From positions 1 to 54,436 of the forward strand of contig CAJWEI010000016.1 in the NCBI GenBank assembly GCA_913031285.1: 54,436 nucleotides of DNA, given 5' to 3'. The DNA is from an uncultured Alphaproteobacteria bacterium. GTDB taxonomy: Bacteria; Pseudomonadota; Alphaproteobacteria; Rhodobacterales; Rhodobacteraceae. The stretch's first letter is position 1. Each line of letters begins with the position of its first letter. The position numbers and the translations under genes are program-made. Positions 7,727-16,708 of the stretch are shown here, piece by piece. The notes beneath the pieces were generated by a model. The model did no database searches, was not told where the DNA came from, and was given only the letters and a program-made list of their open reading frames with translations.

Positions 7727-9379
7727 TTACATATTTGGATAGTTCGGTCCATCACCACCTTGAGGTGTGACCCAATTTATATTCTGACTTGGGTCCTTAA
7801 TATCACAAGTTTTACAATGCACGCAGTTTTGAAAATTAATCACGAAACGGTTAGCTTGGTTTTGTTCTTGAACAACTTCGTAGACACCAGCAGGACAATA
7901 TCTTTGAGCAGGTTCTGCATATTTTGGGAGATTTATCTTTATCGGAGTATTGGGATTTGCCAGTTGAAGGTGAGACGGTTGGGATTCTTCATGATTGGTC
8001 ATCGAAAAAGAAACGTTGGTAAGGCGATCGAAGCTCAGCTTACCATCAGGTTTTTGATATTTAATCTCTTTGTGCTTCGACGCTTCCTCTGTGGCAGCAG
8101 CATCTGATTTACCGTGCTTAAGCGTCCCAAACAATGAAATACCAAAGATCGTTTGGAACCACATATCCAGACCTCCAAAAGCAAGCCCCCCAAGAGGACC
8201 GAACCGACTAGAAAGCGGGGCTACGTTACGCACTTTCTTTAGATCTTTGCCCACGGGTCCCGACCGCAATGAAGCATCATAATCTTTTAACACATCCCCT
8301 GAACGATCCACTTTGATCGCTTTATAAGCAGCATCTGCTGCCTCAATGCCAGAATGCATAGCATTATGATTGCCTTTGATACGAGGTAAGTTCACCAAGC
8401 CTAGGGAACACCCTAGCAAAGCTCCTCCTGGAAAGGCCGCCTGCGGGATGGATTGAAGGCCGCCTTTGGTCACGGCTCGCGCCCCGTATGCAATGCGCTT
8501 TCCACCTTTGAGAAGTTGGGCAATTTTGGGATGGTGTTTAAAGCGCTGAAACTCCATGTAGGGAAACAGATATGGGTTCTTGTAATTAAGATCGATAATA
8601 TACCCGACATAGACCTGATTATTATCTAGATGGTAAACAAATGAGCCACCTGAATTCTTAAAGCCTAGCGGCCAACCAAGTGTATGAGTCACTTCACCTT
8701 CGTTGTGATTTTCAGGTTGAACTTCCCATATCTCTTTCATGCCAAGTCCAAATTTAGGCACATCACATTTTTCAGATAAAGCGTATTTATCGATGACCTT
8801 TTTAGATAGCGATCCACGCACACCTTCAGACAAAAAGACATATTTACCGTGTAATTCCATACCTGGCTCATAATCATCTGAATGCGTTCCATCAGGGTTT
8901 TTCCCAAATTCGCCTGCAACAACTCCTTTGAGCTCGTCATTTTCGCCAAACACCAGTTCGGAACAAGCCATGCCAGGGAAAACTTCCACGCCTATTTCTT
9001 CGGCCTGTTCCGCCATCCAGCGGCACACATTTCCCATTGAGACAATATAATTTCCATGGTTATTCATAAGTGGGGGCATAAACCAATTTGGGAGGCGAAT
9101 TTTTCCGGCCTCCCCTAAAATGTAAAAGTTATCTTCTTTAACCTTTACATTGATTGGCGCATTTTTTTCTTTCCAATCGGGCATCAATCGGTCCAGTCCA
9201 GATGGATCAAGCACAGCTCCAGATAGGATATGTGCGCCCACCTCTGATCCTTTCTCCAAAACAACCACATCAAGGTCTGCATCAAGTTGTTTCAGCCTAA
9301 TGGCTGCCGCAAGCCCCGAGGGACCTGCACCTACTATCACCACATCGTATTCCACAGCTTCGCGCTCGATATTTGACAT
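7727..9379 (-). CDS. Electron-transfer flavoprotein-ubiquinone oxidoreductase
   Basis: A 550-residue membrane-associated flavoprotein that passes electrons from ETF (reduced by acyl-CoA and other dehydrogenases) to ubiquinone. The FAD-binding motif VVIVGAGPSGLAAAIRL lies near the N-terminus, and the C-terminal 4Fe-4S ferredoxin-like domain has the cysteines CPAGVYE and CVHCKTCDIKDP. Full family length. The start at 9379 is chosen because GGAGGAGCGAGC stands directly before it; an in-frame start five codons upstream lies inside this signal. It would serve the acyl-CoA dehydrogenase encoded at 17.7-19.5 kb. It is often annotated etfD or fixC-like. Confidence 0.95.
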   Translation of the reverse strand: MSNIEREAVEYDVVIVGAGPSGLAAAIRLKQLDADLDVVVLEKGSEVGAHILSGAVLDPSGLDRLMPDWKEKNAPINVKVKEDNFYILGEAGKIRLPNWFMPPLMNNHGNYIVSMGNVCRWMAEQAEEIGVEVFPGMACSELVFGENDELKGVVAGEFGKNPDGTHSDDYEPGMELHGKYVFLSEGVRGSLSKKVIDKYALSEKCDVPKFGLGMKEIWEVQPENHNEGEVTHTLGWPLGFKNSGGSFVYHLDNNQVYVGYIIDLNYKNPYLFPYMEFQRFKHHPKIAQLLKGGKRIAYGARAVTKGGLQSIPQAAFPGGALLGCSLGLVNLPRIKGNHNAMHSGIEAADAAYKAIKVDRSGDVLKDYDASLRSGPVGKDLKKVRNVAPLSSRFGPLGGLAFGGLDMWFQTIFGISLFGTLKHGKSDAAATEEASKHKEIKYQKPDGKLSFDRLTNVSFSMTNHEESQPSHLQLANPNTPIKINLPKYAEPAQRYCPAGVYEVVQEQNQANRFVINFQNCVHCKTCDIKDPSQNINWVTPQGGDGPNYPNM

Positions 9380-9649
9380 TGCTCGCTCCTCCAAATAGAT
9401 GAACAGCTTTTTACCTAGTTATCTCGCACGCAGGCTTTTCGTCAATGCTAACACGCCGTTAAAGTGCAGGTTTGCGGCAAAAGGCGCAGCCATCTAGCTA
9501 TAAATTTATGATTTTCTGCAATCATTACTTGATTTTGTCATTTTTCATTGCAAAACTTTTAACTTGTTGCCTTGAACTTGCTTTATCGAGGTGACACTTC
9601 ATAAGAAGATACCAGACGTCAAGCTACAGGGTCAAAAAGCGAATATAAA

Positions 9650-10120
9650 ATGGAAAAAGTACCAATGACAAAGTCGGGTCACGCCGCAGTTGAAACTGAA
9701 TTAAAACAACTCAAGTCTATTGAGCGTCCGGCAATTATCCAAGCAATCGCTGAAGCACGCGAGCATGGAGACCTTTCCGAAAACGCAGAATATCACTCTG
9801 CTCGTGAAAAACACAGCTTCATCGAAGGCCGTGTCAAAGATTTAGAAGGTATTTTATCTCTGGCGGAGGTGATTGATCCGGCCTCGCTGTCTGGCTCCAT
9901 TAAATTTGGAGCGACCGTTACTCTTATAGACGAGGACACCGATGAGGAAAAAACTTGGCAGATTGTTGGCGAGCACGAAGCTAATATTGAAAAGAGCCTT
10001 TTAAATATTCGGTCTCCAATTGCCAAAGCCCTGATCGGAAAAGATGAAGGTGATAATGTTGAAGTAAAAACCCCAGGCGGACAAAAGTCTTACGAAGTCA
10101 TATCAATTTCTTATTGCTAA
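9650..10120 (+). CDS. greA: Transcription elongation factor GreA
   Basis: A 156-residue GreA. The N-terminal coiled coil has the conserved acidic tip with D41 and E44 in EHGDLSENAEYHSA; the C-terminal FKBP-like domain ends with TPGGQKSYEVISI. GreA enters the RNA polymerase secondary channel and stimulates cleavage of backtracked transcripts. The N-terminal MEKVPMTKSG is the usual start. The following gene begins 27 bases later and is probably co-transcribed. Confidence 0.97.
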   Translation: MEKVPMTKSGHAAVETELKQLKSIERPAIIQAIAEAREHGDLSENAEYHSAREKHSFIEGRVKDLEGILSLAEVIDPASLSGSIKFGATVTLIDEDTDEEKTWQIVGEHEANIEKSLLNIRSPIAKALIGKDEGDNVEVKTPGGQKSYEVISISYC

Positions 10121-10147
10121 ACATCAATTGCGAAATGTTGAATATTC

Positions 10148-11155
10148 ATGAACACGGAGCGTGACTTAAAAAGCGGTAGGCTAGTATCCTATCAGAAGCG
10201 CCAAGGCCAGACTACCAGTCTACCAGAATGGATTGCAATAGGCCTTATTTTGCTATGGATAATTTCATCTGCATATTTTTTAATGAACGACAAATTACTC
10301 GGTGACGGAACACTCATTCTACTGCTTGTCGTTGTGTTCATGCCTGTCACCTTTCTCAGCTTATGTTTCATTATCATGCGCGCTTCTAGAGTCATGCAAG
10401 AAGAGACGCAAATGCTTCAAACAGCTGTTGATGCATTGCGAAAAGCCTACACCGACCAAGTTAAGTCGCAAGACCATTCAAATTCGGAAACGGCCATTGG
10501 ACGAAAACTCGAGGAATTGTCCAAAGTTCAGCACAAAATTCAAAATACACTTGCGGTCATCAGCTCCGAAAGAGTTACAGAGCGCAAAATAATTAGCCCA
10601 CTTTCATACCCCAAAGACCTCAAAACTGAAAGTTTAGACCAACCCTTGCTCGCACTTGGGACGCGGGCGGAAGATTTATTAGACCCACTATCTGTAGCAG
10701 ATTTTATCAAAGCCTTAAATTTCCCAGAGACTGCTGACGATGAAGAAGGCTTTGCAGCTCTAAGGCGAGGCTTAAAAGATCGAGAAACAGCGCTGCTCAT
10801 TCAAGCGGCACAGGACGTACTCACCCTTCTAAGTCAAGATGGAATATATATGGATGATCTGCGCCCTGATATGGCTCGACCAGAAGCTTGGCGCCGCTTT
10901 GCAGTTGGTGAGAGGGGACGTAAAGTTGCCGCGCTAGGGGGGATTCGTGACCGATCCTCATTAGCTTTAACCAGTGGTCGCATGAAACAGGACTCAATCT
11001 TCCGCGATACAGCCCATCACTTTCTTAGAATATTTGATAAAGAGTTTAGCGGATTTGAAAAGTCTGCAACTGATACAGAAATTTCCGCCTTTTCTGAAAC
11101 TCGAACGGCGCGAGCTTTTATGCTAATTGGTCGCGTTGCGGGAACATTTGATTGA
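10148..11155 (+). CDS. Conserved membrane protein with coiled coil, downstream of greA
   Basis: A 335-residue protein of no recognised function. Two membrane segments lie at about residues 27-46 and 57-79, followed by a predicted coiled coil from about 85 to 140 (heptad-like, rich in E, K, Q), and a soluble C-terminal domain of about 180 residues with a DPLSVADFIKALNFPE segment. The arrangement places the bulk in the cytoplasm as an anchored helical protein. It follows greA by 27 bases without an obvious terminator. I recall a similar gene next to greA in other Rhodobacterales but cannot confirm it here. Confidence 0.75.
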   Translation: MNTERDLKSGRLVSYQKRQGQTTSLPEWIAIGLILLWIISSAYFLMNDKLLGDGTLILLLVVVFMPVTFLSLCFIIMRASRVMQEETQMLQTAVDALRKAYTDQVKSQDHSNSETAIGRKLEELSKVQHKIQNTLAVISSERVTERKIISPLSYPKDLKTESLDQPLLALGTRAEDLLDPLSVADFIKALNFPETADDEEGFAALRRGLKDRETALLIQAAQDVLTLLSQDGIYMDDLRPDMARPEAWRRFAVGERGRKVAALGGIRDRSSLALTSGRMKQDSIFRDTAHHFLRIFDKEFSGFEKSATDTEISAFSETRTARAFMLIGRVAGTFD

Positions 11156-11587
11156 CAGCAAAACTTAGTATCGATTGGATTTTTACCCAAGAAGGAGGGC
11201 CCATCCTTAATCGGCAGTGTGGCAGTGTGTAATTTTGAAATTTTATGAGAACCTTTCGGGCAGTCAATTGAGCGTCTTAACAGATCAAGTTAGTTGTTAC
11301 GACTGTATTTCGGGTCTACGCCCCTCCAAGCAGACAAAGTCTGAACGATCTACTTACTGACTTGCAAGATAAATTATGCTTCTTCACTCAATTAAAGGAT
11401 AACTTTCTTTTGGTGGATTAAAAATATCACCTAGTAGTGTACTGCAGCATAGCATTTCTTAGCAATCGATTTGCTGATCCAATATACAACCTTAAATAGC
11501 TAGAATTAGAGAGCAATAATCAAAACTTGATATGACTTACAAATCCAACATAGCAAAATATCATCATTGTATTCAGCCATTTACACT
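11156..11587. other. Convergent intergenic region, no gene supported
   Basis: About 430 bases between the end of the greA operon and the end of the moeA operon. No open frame with coding character was seen. A short tandem repeat GGCAGTGT-GGCAGTGT lies near 11213-11228. No clear terminator with a T-run was found. Confidence 0.5.
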
Positions 11588-12841
11588 TTAGAACTCTGAA
11601 AATGGAATATAGCGAACTTTGTCTCCAATTTTGATGTCACGGGCAGGTTCAGAAAGTTCCACCAACCCTTCAGCCCAACTCAATCCTGTGATGCGCCCTG
11701 AGCCCTCTGAAGGAAAAACCTCGGCGCGCCCATTGCGTATTCTTGCGCGTAAATACTCACGCCGGCCATATTTTTTCAATTTTTCAAAAGCCGCGGCGAC
11801 ATCATAAGATTGTGGCATTCTCCAGGTCCCCCCAGCCAGTGCTCTGAGCGCTGGCTGAGTGAAAACCAGTTTACAGACCATTGCCGCGACCGGATTTCCC
11901 GGCAACCCAAAAACTGGAAGACCATTCCAGAGCCCCATCGCCATTGGCCTGCCCGGCTTTACCGCTATACGCCACATTTCCAAGGAACCACTATCACGTA
12001 ACAACGCAGACATATGGTCTTCATCACCTGCAGATGCACCGCCAGTGGTAACTAAAGCATCACAGCGCTCAGAAGCAGAATCCAGTATCAATCTTAAAGT
12101 TTCAACATCGTCTGCGGCGCATCCGAGGTCGACGACTGTATAACCTAATTGAGCCATTTGCCCGGTCAACATAGGGCGGTTTGCATCGTATATCTGCCCA
12201 ACCCGTGCCGGGTCACCCGGTTCGGTCAATTCGTCACCGGTCGACAGTATGCCAACGCGCAAAGGCTCATATACTATGAGTTGAGAAATACCAACTGAGG
12301 CAAGCACTGCGAGATCGGGCGCTCTAATTTTGCGTCCCTTGGTAAAAAGTATTTGTCCACTTTTAATATCTTCCCCGGCAGAACGGGTATTTTTTCCAGC
12401 TTTAATTGGCCCCCGAAAAGCGATTTCATGCGCATCGGCGTTTACATCTTCCTGCAAAACAACCGTATCAACGCCCTTAGGCAATATCGCTCCCGTCATC
12501 ACTTTTACTGCATAGCCTTCCGGAACATCTCCCTTAAACGGATGGCCTGCAGCAGCCCGACCCCGCATCAATGAAAGGCGTATGACTTCGCTGTCTTCGC
12601 TTTGGACACCTAAATATCCATAACCATCTATGGCAGAATTAGCATACGGGGGACTATTGGCTGGTGCCATGATATCCTCGGCTAGTATCCGACCCATGGC
12701 CCCACCAAGCTCAACATACATTTTTGCAACTTGCGGGTGCATAGCATTGCGGAGAAGTTCAAGAGCGTGCTCCGCGGGCAACCAATCCACCCCAGCTGGT
12801 AGTGTAAAACAATCGTCTCTTAAAGGCGGCGGCACAATCAT
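11588..12841 (-). CDS. moeA: Molybdopterin molybdenumtransferase
   Basis: A 417-residue MoeA, which inserts molybdate into adenylylated molybdopterin. Conserved signatures are NSAIDGYG (68-75), the MoCF-domain motif LSTGDEL (199-205), TGGASAGDEDH near 270, and GLPGNPVAAMV near 320. Last gene of a five-gene minus-strand operon; its start overlaps the preceding gene's stop by 4 bases. Confidence 0.96.
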   Translation of the reverse strand: MIVPPPLRDDCFTLPAGVDWLPAEHALELLRNAMHPQVAKMYVELGGAMGRILAEDIMAPANSPPYANSAIDGYGYLGVQSEDSEVIRLSLMRGRAAAGHPFKGDVPEGYAVKVMTGAILPKGVDTVVLQEDVNADAHEIAFRGPIKAGKNTRSAGEDIKSGQILFTKGRKIRAPDLAVLASVGISQLIVYEPLRVGILSTGDELTEPGDPARVGQIYDANRPMLTGQMAQLGYTVVDLGCAADDVETLRLILDSASERCDALVTTGGASAGDEDHMSALLRDSGSLEMWRIAVKPGRPMAMGLWNGLPVFGLPGNPVAAMVCKLVFTQPALRALAGGTWRMPQSYDVAAAFEKLKKYGRREYLRARIRNGRAEVFPSEGSGRITGLSWAEGLVELSEPARDIKIGDKVRYIPFSEF

Positions 12842-13740
12842 GTTCGGCCATCAGTCGCTTGAACACCCATGATCCAGCCCTCTTCGTTGAGCGTGGCCAA
12901 CCCCACATCTGGCGGCACAAAAGGATATTGATCAAATTGAGTATTTTGCATCAAGCTTGCAAAGCTATCACAGGTTTCCCTCACTTGGCGCGCATCCAAA
13001 ATATGATAAAGGGCATCAGGATATTTGATCTCTAGCGGCACGGCATATTCAACCTTATAGTATGAAGGATAAATCTCACATAAGACAATTGGCGCACTAG
13101 GTAAATCACGCCCAGTTTCTTGCGGAAAGATCTGGCAACGCAGTCCCAGAAATTTGCGCAGCCCGGCCAAATGCATCAAACCCAACAATGCCTGCGACCC
13201 AACCGATCCAGTAGTAAATAGTTTCCAGCTGCTTTGTGCTGTTTTTGAGGCACTTTCCGTTTCGCGCAACTCGATCATTCCATGACCGGTACGTAATGTT
13301 CCTTTATGGGGTAGCCCAGCATAAGAGATACCGGCCGGCGCACCCCAGAACGGTCCAACACCAGGAAACATATTATTGATCTGTGCCGCTATTTCAAAGC
13401 GATTGTTGCTGTTATGCTCATCATCCTCAAGGCGTTCGGCCAACCAATCCCAAACAGCAAGACCCCATGCTTTGCCTGTCAGCACTTTTGCGAATCCCAC
13501 CGGGTAGCCAAAACTAAAATCAAACCCCACAAGCGTGCGTCTACCAGCTACAAGTTCTCTGTCAAGAATATCGCGAAGACGGTCCATAACGGATGTCCTT
13601 GTGCGATGATATTCAGGATGACGAGAAGTGCCTTCAACAAGCCGAGAAATGCACAGGTAGATTGCATCCCGACATGGTTTAATCGATGATGGTGCAGAAC
13701 GGGCAGACCAGTCAATCACGATCACTGTATCAAACATCAA
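12838..13740 (-). CDS. Unknown protein embedded in the molybdenum-cofactor operon
   Basis: A 300-residue protein not recognised at family level. It begins with a hydrophobic strand and an acidic residue (MMFDTVIVIDWSARSAPSS), followed by a second strand with aspartate (LVGFDFSFGYP, about residues 71-81) and E-I-Y-P-S near 220. Acidic residues at the ends of strands are reminiscent of RNase H-like folds such as DUF429, but this is only a resemblance. It lies between mobB and moeA, overlapping each by 4 bases, so it is translationally coupled to cofactor genes and probably works in molybdopterin-guanine dinucleotide formation or insertion. No signal peptide or membrane segment. Confidence 0.8.
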   Translation of the reverse strand: MMFDTVIVIDWSARSAPSSIKPCRDAIYLCISRLVEGTSRHPEYHRTRTSVMDRLRDILDRELVAGRRTLVGFDFSFGYPVGFAKVLTGKAWGLAVWDWLAERLEDDEHNSNNRFEIAAQINNMFPGVGPFWGAPAGISYAGLPHKGTLRTGHGMIELRETESASKTAQSSWKLFTTGSVGSQALLGLMHLAGLRKFLGLRCQIFPQETGRDLPSAPIVLCEIYPSYYKVEYAVPLEIKYPDALYHILDARQVRETCDSFASLMQNTQFDQYPFVPPDVGLATLNEEGWIMGVQATDGRT

Positions 13741-14228
13741 AGGCCCACTTCAGAAAGAATAAATTTGGAAATTGCGTCAGTATCATCAAGATCAAATACC
13801 GGCCGGTCAAGCTTCAGATCAACGTTACTTGCAATAGCGCGAATTGTTTTATCATTAGAAGCAATCAGTGGCTGACCGGTCTGACTACGATGCGCCTCGA
13901 TTTTGGGATGCTTGTCTTTTTTATACCCTTCGATGAGCACAATATCGACGGGTGAAAGCTTGGCCAATAGCTCTGTAAGTGGAGGTTCTTGCCCCTTACC
14001 AATCTCATGCATCAGAGCAAACCTTTTCCTAGACGACAACAGAACTTCTCTTGCCCCAGCAACACGGTGACGATGGCTGTCCTTACCGGGGTAATCGAAA
14101 TCAAACGTGTGATGCGCGTGCTTGATTGTGGAAACAGATAGCCCCCGACGCGCCATATCTGACACCAAACGCTCCATCAGACCCGTTTTACCAGAGTTTT
14201 TCCAGCCTGTTACCCCATAAATTTTCAT
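13737..14228 (-). CDS. mobB: Molybdopterin-guanine dinucleotide biosynthesis protein B
   Basis: A 163-residue P-loop protein with Walker A at residues 8-15 (GWKNSGKT) directly after the first strand, the family motif STIKHAHHTFD near 34-44, and VLIEGYKK near 97. MobB binds GTP and assists MobA in attaching GMP to molybdopterin. Overlaps mobA by 4 bases upstream and the unknown gene by 4 bases downstream. Confidence 0.94.
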   Translation of the reverse strand: MKIYGVTGWKNSGKTGLMERLVSDMARRGLSVSTIKHAHHTFDFDYPGKDSHRHRVAGAREVLLSSRKRFALMHEIGKGQEPPLTELLAKLSPVDIVLIEGYKKDKHPKIEAHRSQTGQPLIASNDKTIRAIASNVDLKLDRPVFDLDDTDAISKFILSEVGL

Positions 14229-14845
14229 TCACCCTCTTTAAGCAGATGCTCTGCAATCTTAAGATCTTCTGGCGTATTTATATTGAAAAACGGATCAAAA
14301 GGCACGGTCTCAAATATAATTTCCCGCCCATGATGTTTATCGCTCCACTGAATAACTTTGCGTAGCCCCGCCTCAAGGTGATCTCTCAAATCATTTCGCA
14401 AACTGACTGGCCAGAGTCCAAAAGTCGGGTGACGCCATGTTTTGCCTTCCCCATCGCGCGTTGCCGCGAGAACTAAGGGATCTGCCATTTCCATACTTGC
14501 CGTGAGCAACCGTGACACAAGATCTAGGGGAAAAAATGGTGTATCAGCGGCCACTGTTACAATCAAAGTTTCTCCCTTTGCATGGGCCCAGTCCAGGCCC
14601 GCCAAAACACCTGCTAAAGGCCCCATAAAACGATCGAAACTATCAGCAAGCACTGGCAGGCCCAAATCAGAAAACCTGGCAGGATTACCATTTGCATTTA
14701 ATGCAAAACCGGCCACTTGAGGCTCTAAACGGGCGCACACATGACCCAACAAACTTGTAGACCCAACCTGTAATCGCCCTTTGTCACCACCACCCATTCG
14801 GCGTGCCTGACCACCAGCGAGGATAACACCAAATGGCTTTATCAA
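14225..14845 (-). CDS. mobA: Molybdenum cofactor guanylyltransferase
   Basis: A 206-residue nucleotidyltransferase that joins GMP to molybdopterin. The signature VILAGGQARRMGGGDKGRL is at residues 7-25, and the metal-binding aspartate lies in VAADTPFFPL near 98-107. The start overlaps fdhD by 4 bases. The bis-MGD product is needed by formate dehydrogenase and other DMSO-reductase-family enzymes, fitting the fdhD neighbour. Confidence 0.95.
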   Translation of the reverse strand: MIKPFGVILAGGQARRMGGGDKGRLQVGSTSLLGHVCARLEPQVAGFALNANGNPARFSDLGLPVLADSFDRFMGPLAGVLAGLDWAHAKGETLIVTVAADTPFFPLDLVSRLLTASMEMADPLVLAATRDGEGKTWRHPTFGLWPVSLRNDLRDHLEAGLRKVIQWSDKHHGREIIFETVPFDPFFNINTPEDLKIAEHLLKEGE

Positions 14846-15759
14846 CTTCTACCCCCTTTACTACGGGCCTGTTTTGAGGCGCCTTTGAAAGACGTTGGAT
14901 CCATATCCCAATTCAGTCGGTCTTCACCAGCAAGACATATGAACCTTTCGCCACGCATCCGCCCAATCAGGGTTAAACCGACCTGCCGCGCGATAGTCAC
15001 GCCCCATGCCGTAAAGCCGGAACGCGACGCTAAAACGGGAATACCCATATTGGCCGTTTTGATAACCATCTCTGATGTCAACCGCCCTGTTGTATATAGA
15101 ATTTTGTCGTCAGGAGAAACAGTGGCTGAAAGCATCCAGCCGGCTATCTTATCAACTGCATTATGGCGCCCCACATCTTCCATATAAACTAGGGGCTGGT
15201 TTTGTTGACACAGAACCGTGCCATGAATTGCACCCGCACTTAGATATAACGATGGCGTCTTGTTAATTTTGCTGGCGAGCTCATAGAGCCAAGACGTCTT
15301 GACTTCAGACGAGGCTAATTTTAGGCTCTCCAGTCCTTCCATCATATCGCCAAAAACAGTCCCAACAGCGCAACCGCTTGTTCTCGTCTTCTTAAGCAAC
15401 TTATCTTCATAGTTGGTTTGGCGAGAGGTTCGCACGACGACAGTTTCTAGCTCTTCGTCATAATCAATTTTAGTGACATCATCCCCAGCGTGCAGCATGC
15501 CCTGATTGCGCAGAAAACCAAGAGCAAGGAATTCCGGATAATCACCGATCGTCATTGCCGTCACAATTTCTTCCGCGTTTAAGAAGATAGTTAAGGGACG
15601 CTCCTCGATTACATGAATTTCCTGTAAGACGCCTTTATGGTCTTTGCCCTGCACGATGCTTGTTAGGCGGGGATTTTCGGCATTAGGCGTGATAATGTAT
15701 TGGTCTACGCTGCTTTTCTGATTCACGGGTGACTGCACTCCATCTGTACATCCAAACAT
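14842..15759 (-). CDS. fdhD: Formate dehydrogenase sulfurtransferase FdhD, single-cysteine form
   Basis: A 305-residue FdhD, which moves sulfur from IscS to the molybdenum cofactor of formate dehydrogenase. The core begins near residue 31 (RLTSIVQGKD) with the conserved ERPLTIFLN and the DVGRHNAVDKI motif near 210-220. The active-site CxxC of E. coli FdhD is here TSGC130-A-V-G133: only the first cysteine is present. The frame is open for 53 further codons upstream of the ATG at 15759, so a longer N-terminus is possible but no start with a ribosome binding site is evident there. First gene of the fdhD-mobA-mobB-unknown-moeA operon. No formate dehydrogenase structural gene is in the window. Confidence 0.93.
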   Translation of the reverse strand: MFGCTDGVQSPVNQKSSVDQYIITPNAENPRLTSIVQGKDHKGVLQEIHVIEERPLTIFLNAEEIVTAMTIGDYPEFLALGFLRNQGMLHAGDDVTKIDYDEELETVVVRTSRQTNYEDKLLKKTRTSGCAVGTVFGDMMEGLESLKLASSEVKTSWLYELASKINKTPSLYLSAGAIHGTVLCQQNQPLVYMEDVGRHNAVDKIAGWMLSATVSPDDKILYTTGRLTSEMVIKTANMGIPVLASRSGFTAWGVTIARQVGLTLIGRMRGERFICLAGEDRLNWDMDPTSFKGASKQARSKGGRS

Positions 15760-16449
15760 AGGCTGATTTTGATTTTGAAATCCAGCCCAAGCATCACTAA
15801 AGCGCCCATCGCTGAACCGAACTACTTTTACCCAGTGCCACTTACTACTTTCACATAAGGGTAATCTTTCGTCTGGGTTATCGAATTCATAAAGCGAACC
15901 TTTTGTAACATTCGTTAATTACCAAAAGTGCTGTTGCAGTAATTGAGTAAAATAGGTCGTGCGAATTGTTCGAAATCTCGGAAGTTTCCCAATTAATTTT
16001 GATTTACCCAAAGCGCATAAGGCTGGAGAAGCCGCTCCGTTGCTCATGGCTAGTTCGAGGGCTATTTCTGCAACTTCACTTATCAATTCGATCTTTTGTA
16101 ATATCACATCGCATGTTTTACACGCATAAGCTCTGGTATGAAAGTCAGAAACTTTATGATTGGCGCTATAAAGCATATCCGGATGTCCGCCTAAAATATC
16201 ATGCCTCAAAGTACATCCAGAATCCAAAATAGCCTGCTATGATGTATTGATAAGCAAGCTACTATCGGCGCTAGCAGACATTTTGTTGTTCACCAACGCA
16301 AATAGAGTAATAGCTGGAGGACCGTTATGGTGATACTCTACTTTTTCTAAAAAGAGATGATGTGAGTTGGACTGATCAACGGCAAAACCAGTGATCAGCG
16401 CCATAATTAAGACTTGCGAATCAAAGCGCACTATCCAAATACGCCTCAA
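15760..16449 (-). pseudogene. Decayed reading frame upstream of fdhD
   Basis: One reading frame, the same one used by fdhD, is open over about 230 codons from 16449 to 15760 except for TAG at 16239..16237 and TAA at 15921..15919. In mid-40s GC sequence about a dozen stops would be expected by chance. The pieces read like protein (for example ILQKIELISEVAEIALELA and KWHWVKVVRFSDGRFSDAW) but match no family that I recognise. An 88-codon frame also exists on the plus strand (15966-16232), so the case is not certain. It may be the remnant of a gene, perhaps one related to formate dehydrogenase, that stood before fdhD. Confidence 0.35.
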
Positions 16450-16453
16450 ATAT

Positions 16454-16594
16454 TTATGAATTCGTTAAAGCCATAAAAACCAAAACCAAAATGCAAACAA
16501 TCGCACTTTTTGATACTATACTCATGAACCCATCAAACGTTTTTTCTTGAACGCCAGTGTCCATCTTACCATGCTCATGCTTTGCGTCTGCCAT
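16454..16594 (-). CDS. aa3-type cytochrome c oxidase subunit IV
   Basis: A 46-residue membrane protein. The sequence KMDTGVQEKTFDGFM followed by one transmembrane segment (about residues 27-43) is the hallmark of the small fourth subunit of the aa3 oxidase known from Paracoccus and Rhodobacter. The start at 16594 (MADAKHEHG) is preceded by AAGGAC at 8-13 bases; an in-frame ATG at 16654 lacks such a signal. As in those organisms it is not beside the main oxidase genes. The closest upstream gene on the same strand is the MBL hydrolase, 114 bases away. Confidence 0.93.
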   Translation of the reverse strand: MADAKHEHGKMDTGVQEKTFDGFMSIVSKSAIVCILVLVFMALTNS

Positions 16595-16708
16595 ATTTTT
16601 GTCCTTATAAATACACTTTTTCATTATCTTAAACGAAATAAAAAATCCTGTCATCCCAATTAGCCAAAATTAACTTCAGTTAGACGTCAGACGTCATCCC
16701 CTCAAACT

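Noticed and set aside
7706-8107. A 133-codon plus-strand frame antisense to the ETF-QO gene
   Set aside because: It lies opposite the Fe-S domain of a well-conserved enzyme and reads as a shadow frame with no family pattern.
16676-16695. Tandem GACGTC palindromes between the small oxidase subunit and the MBL gene
   Set aside because: Two copies of a six-base palindrome, too short to support a regulatory site, and no matching copy was noticed at another gene.
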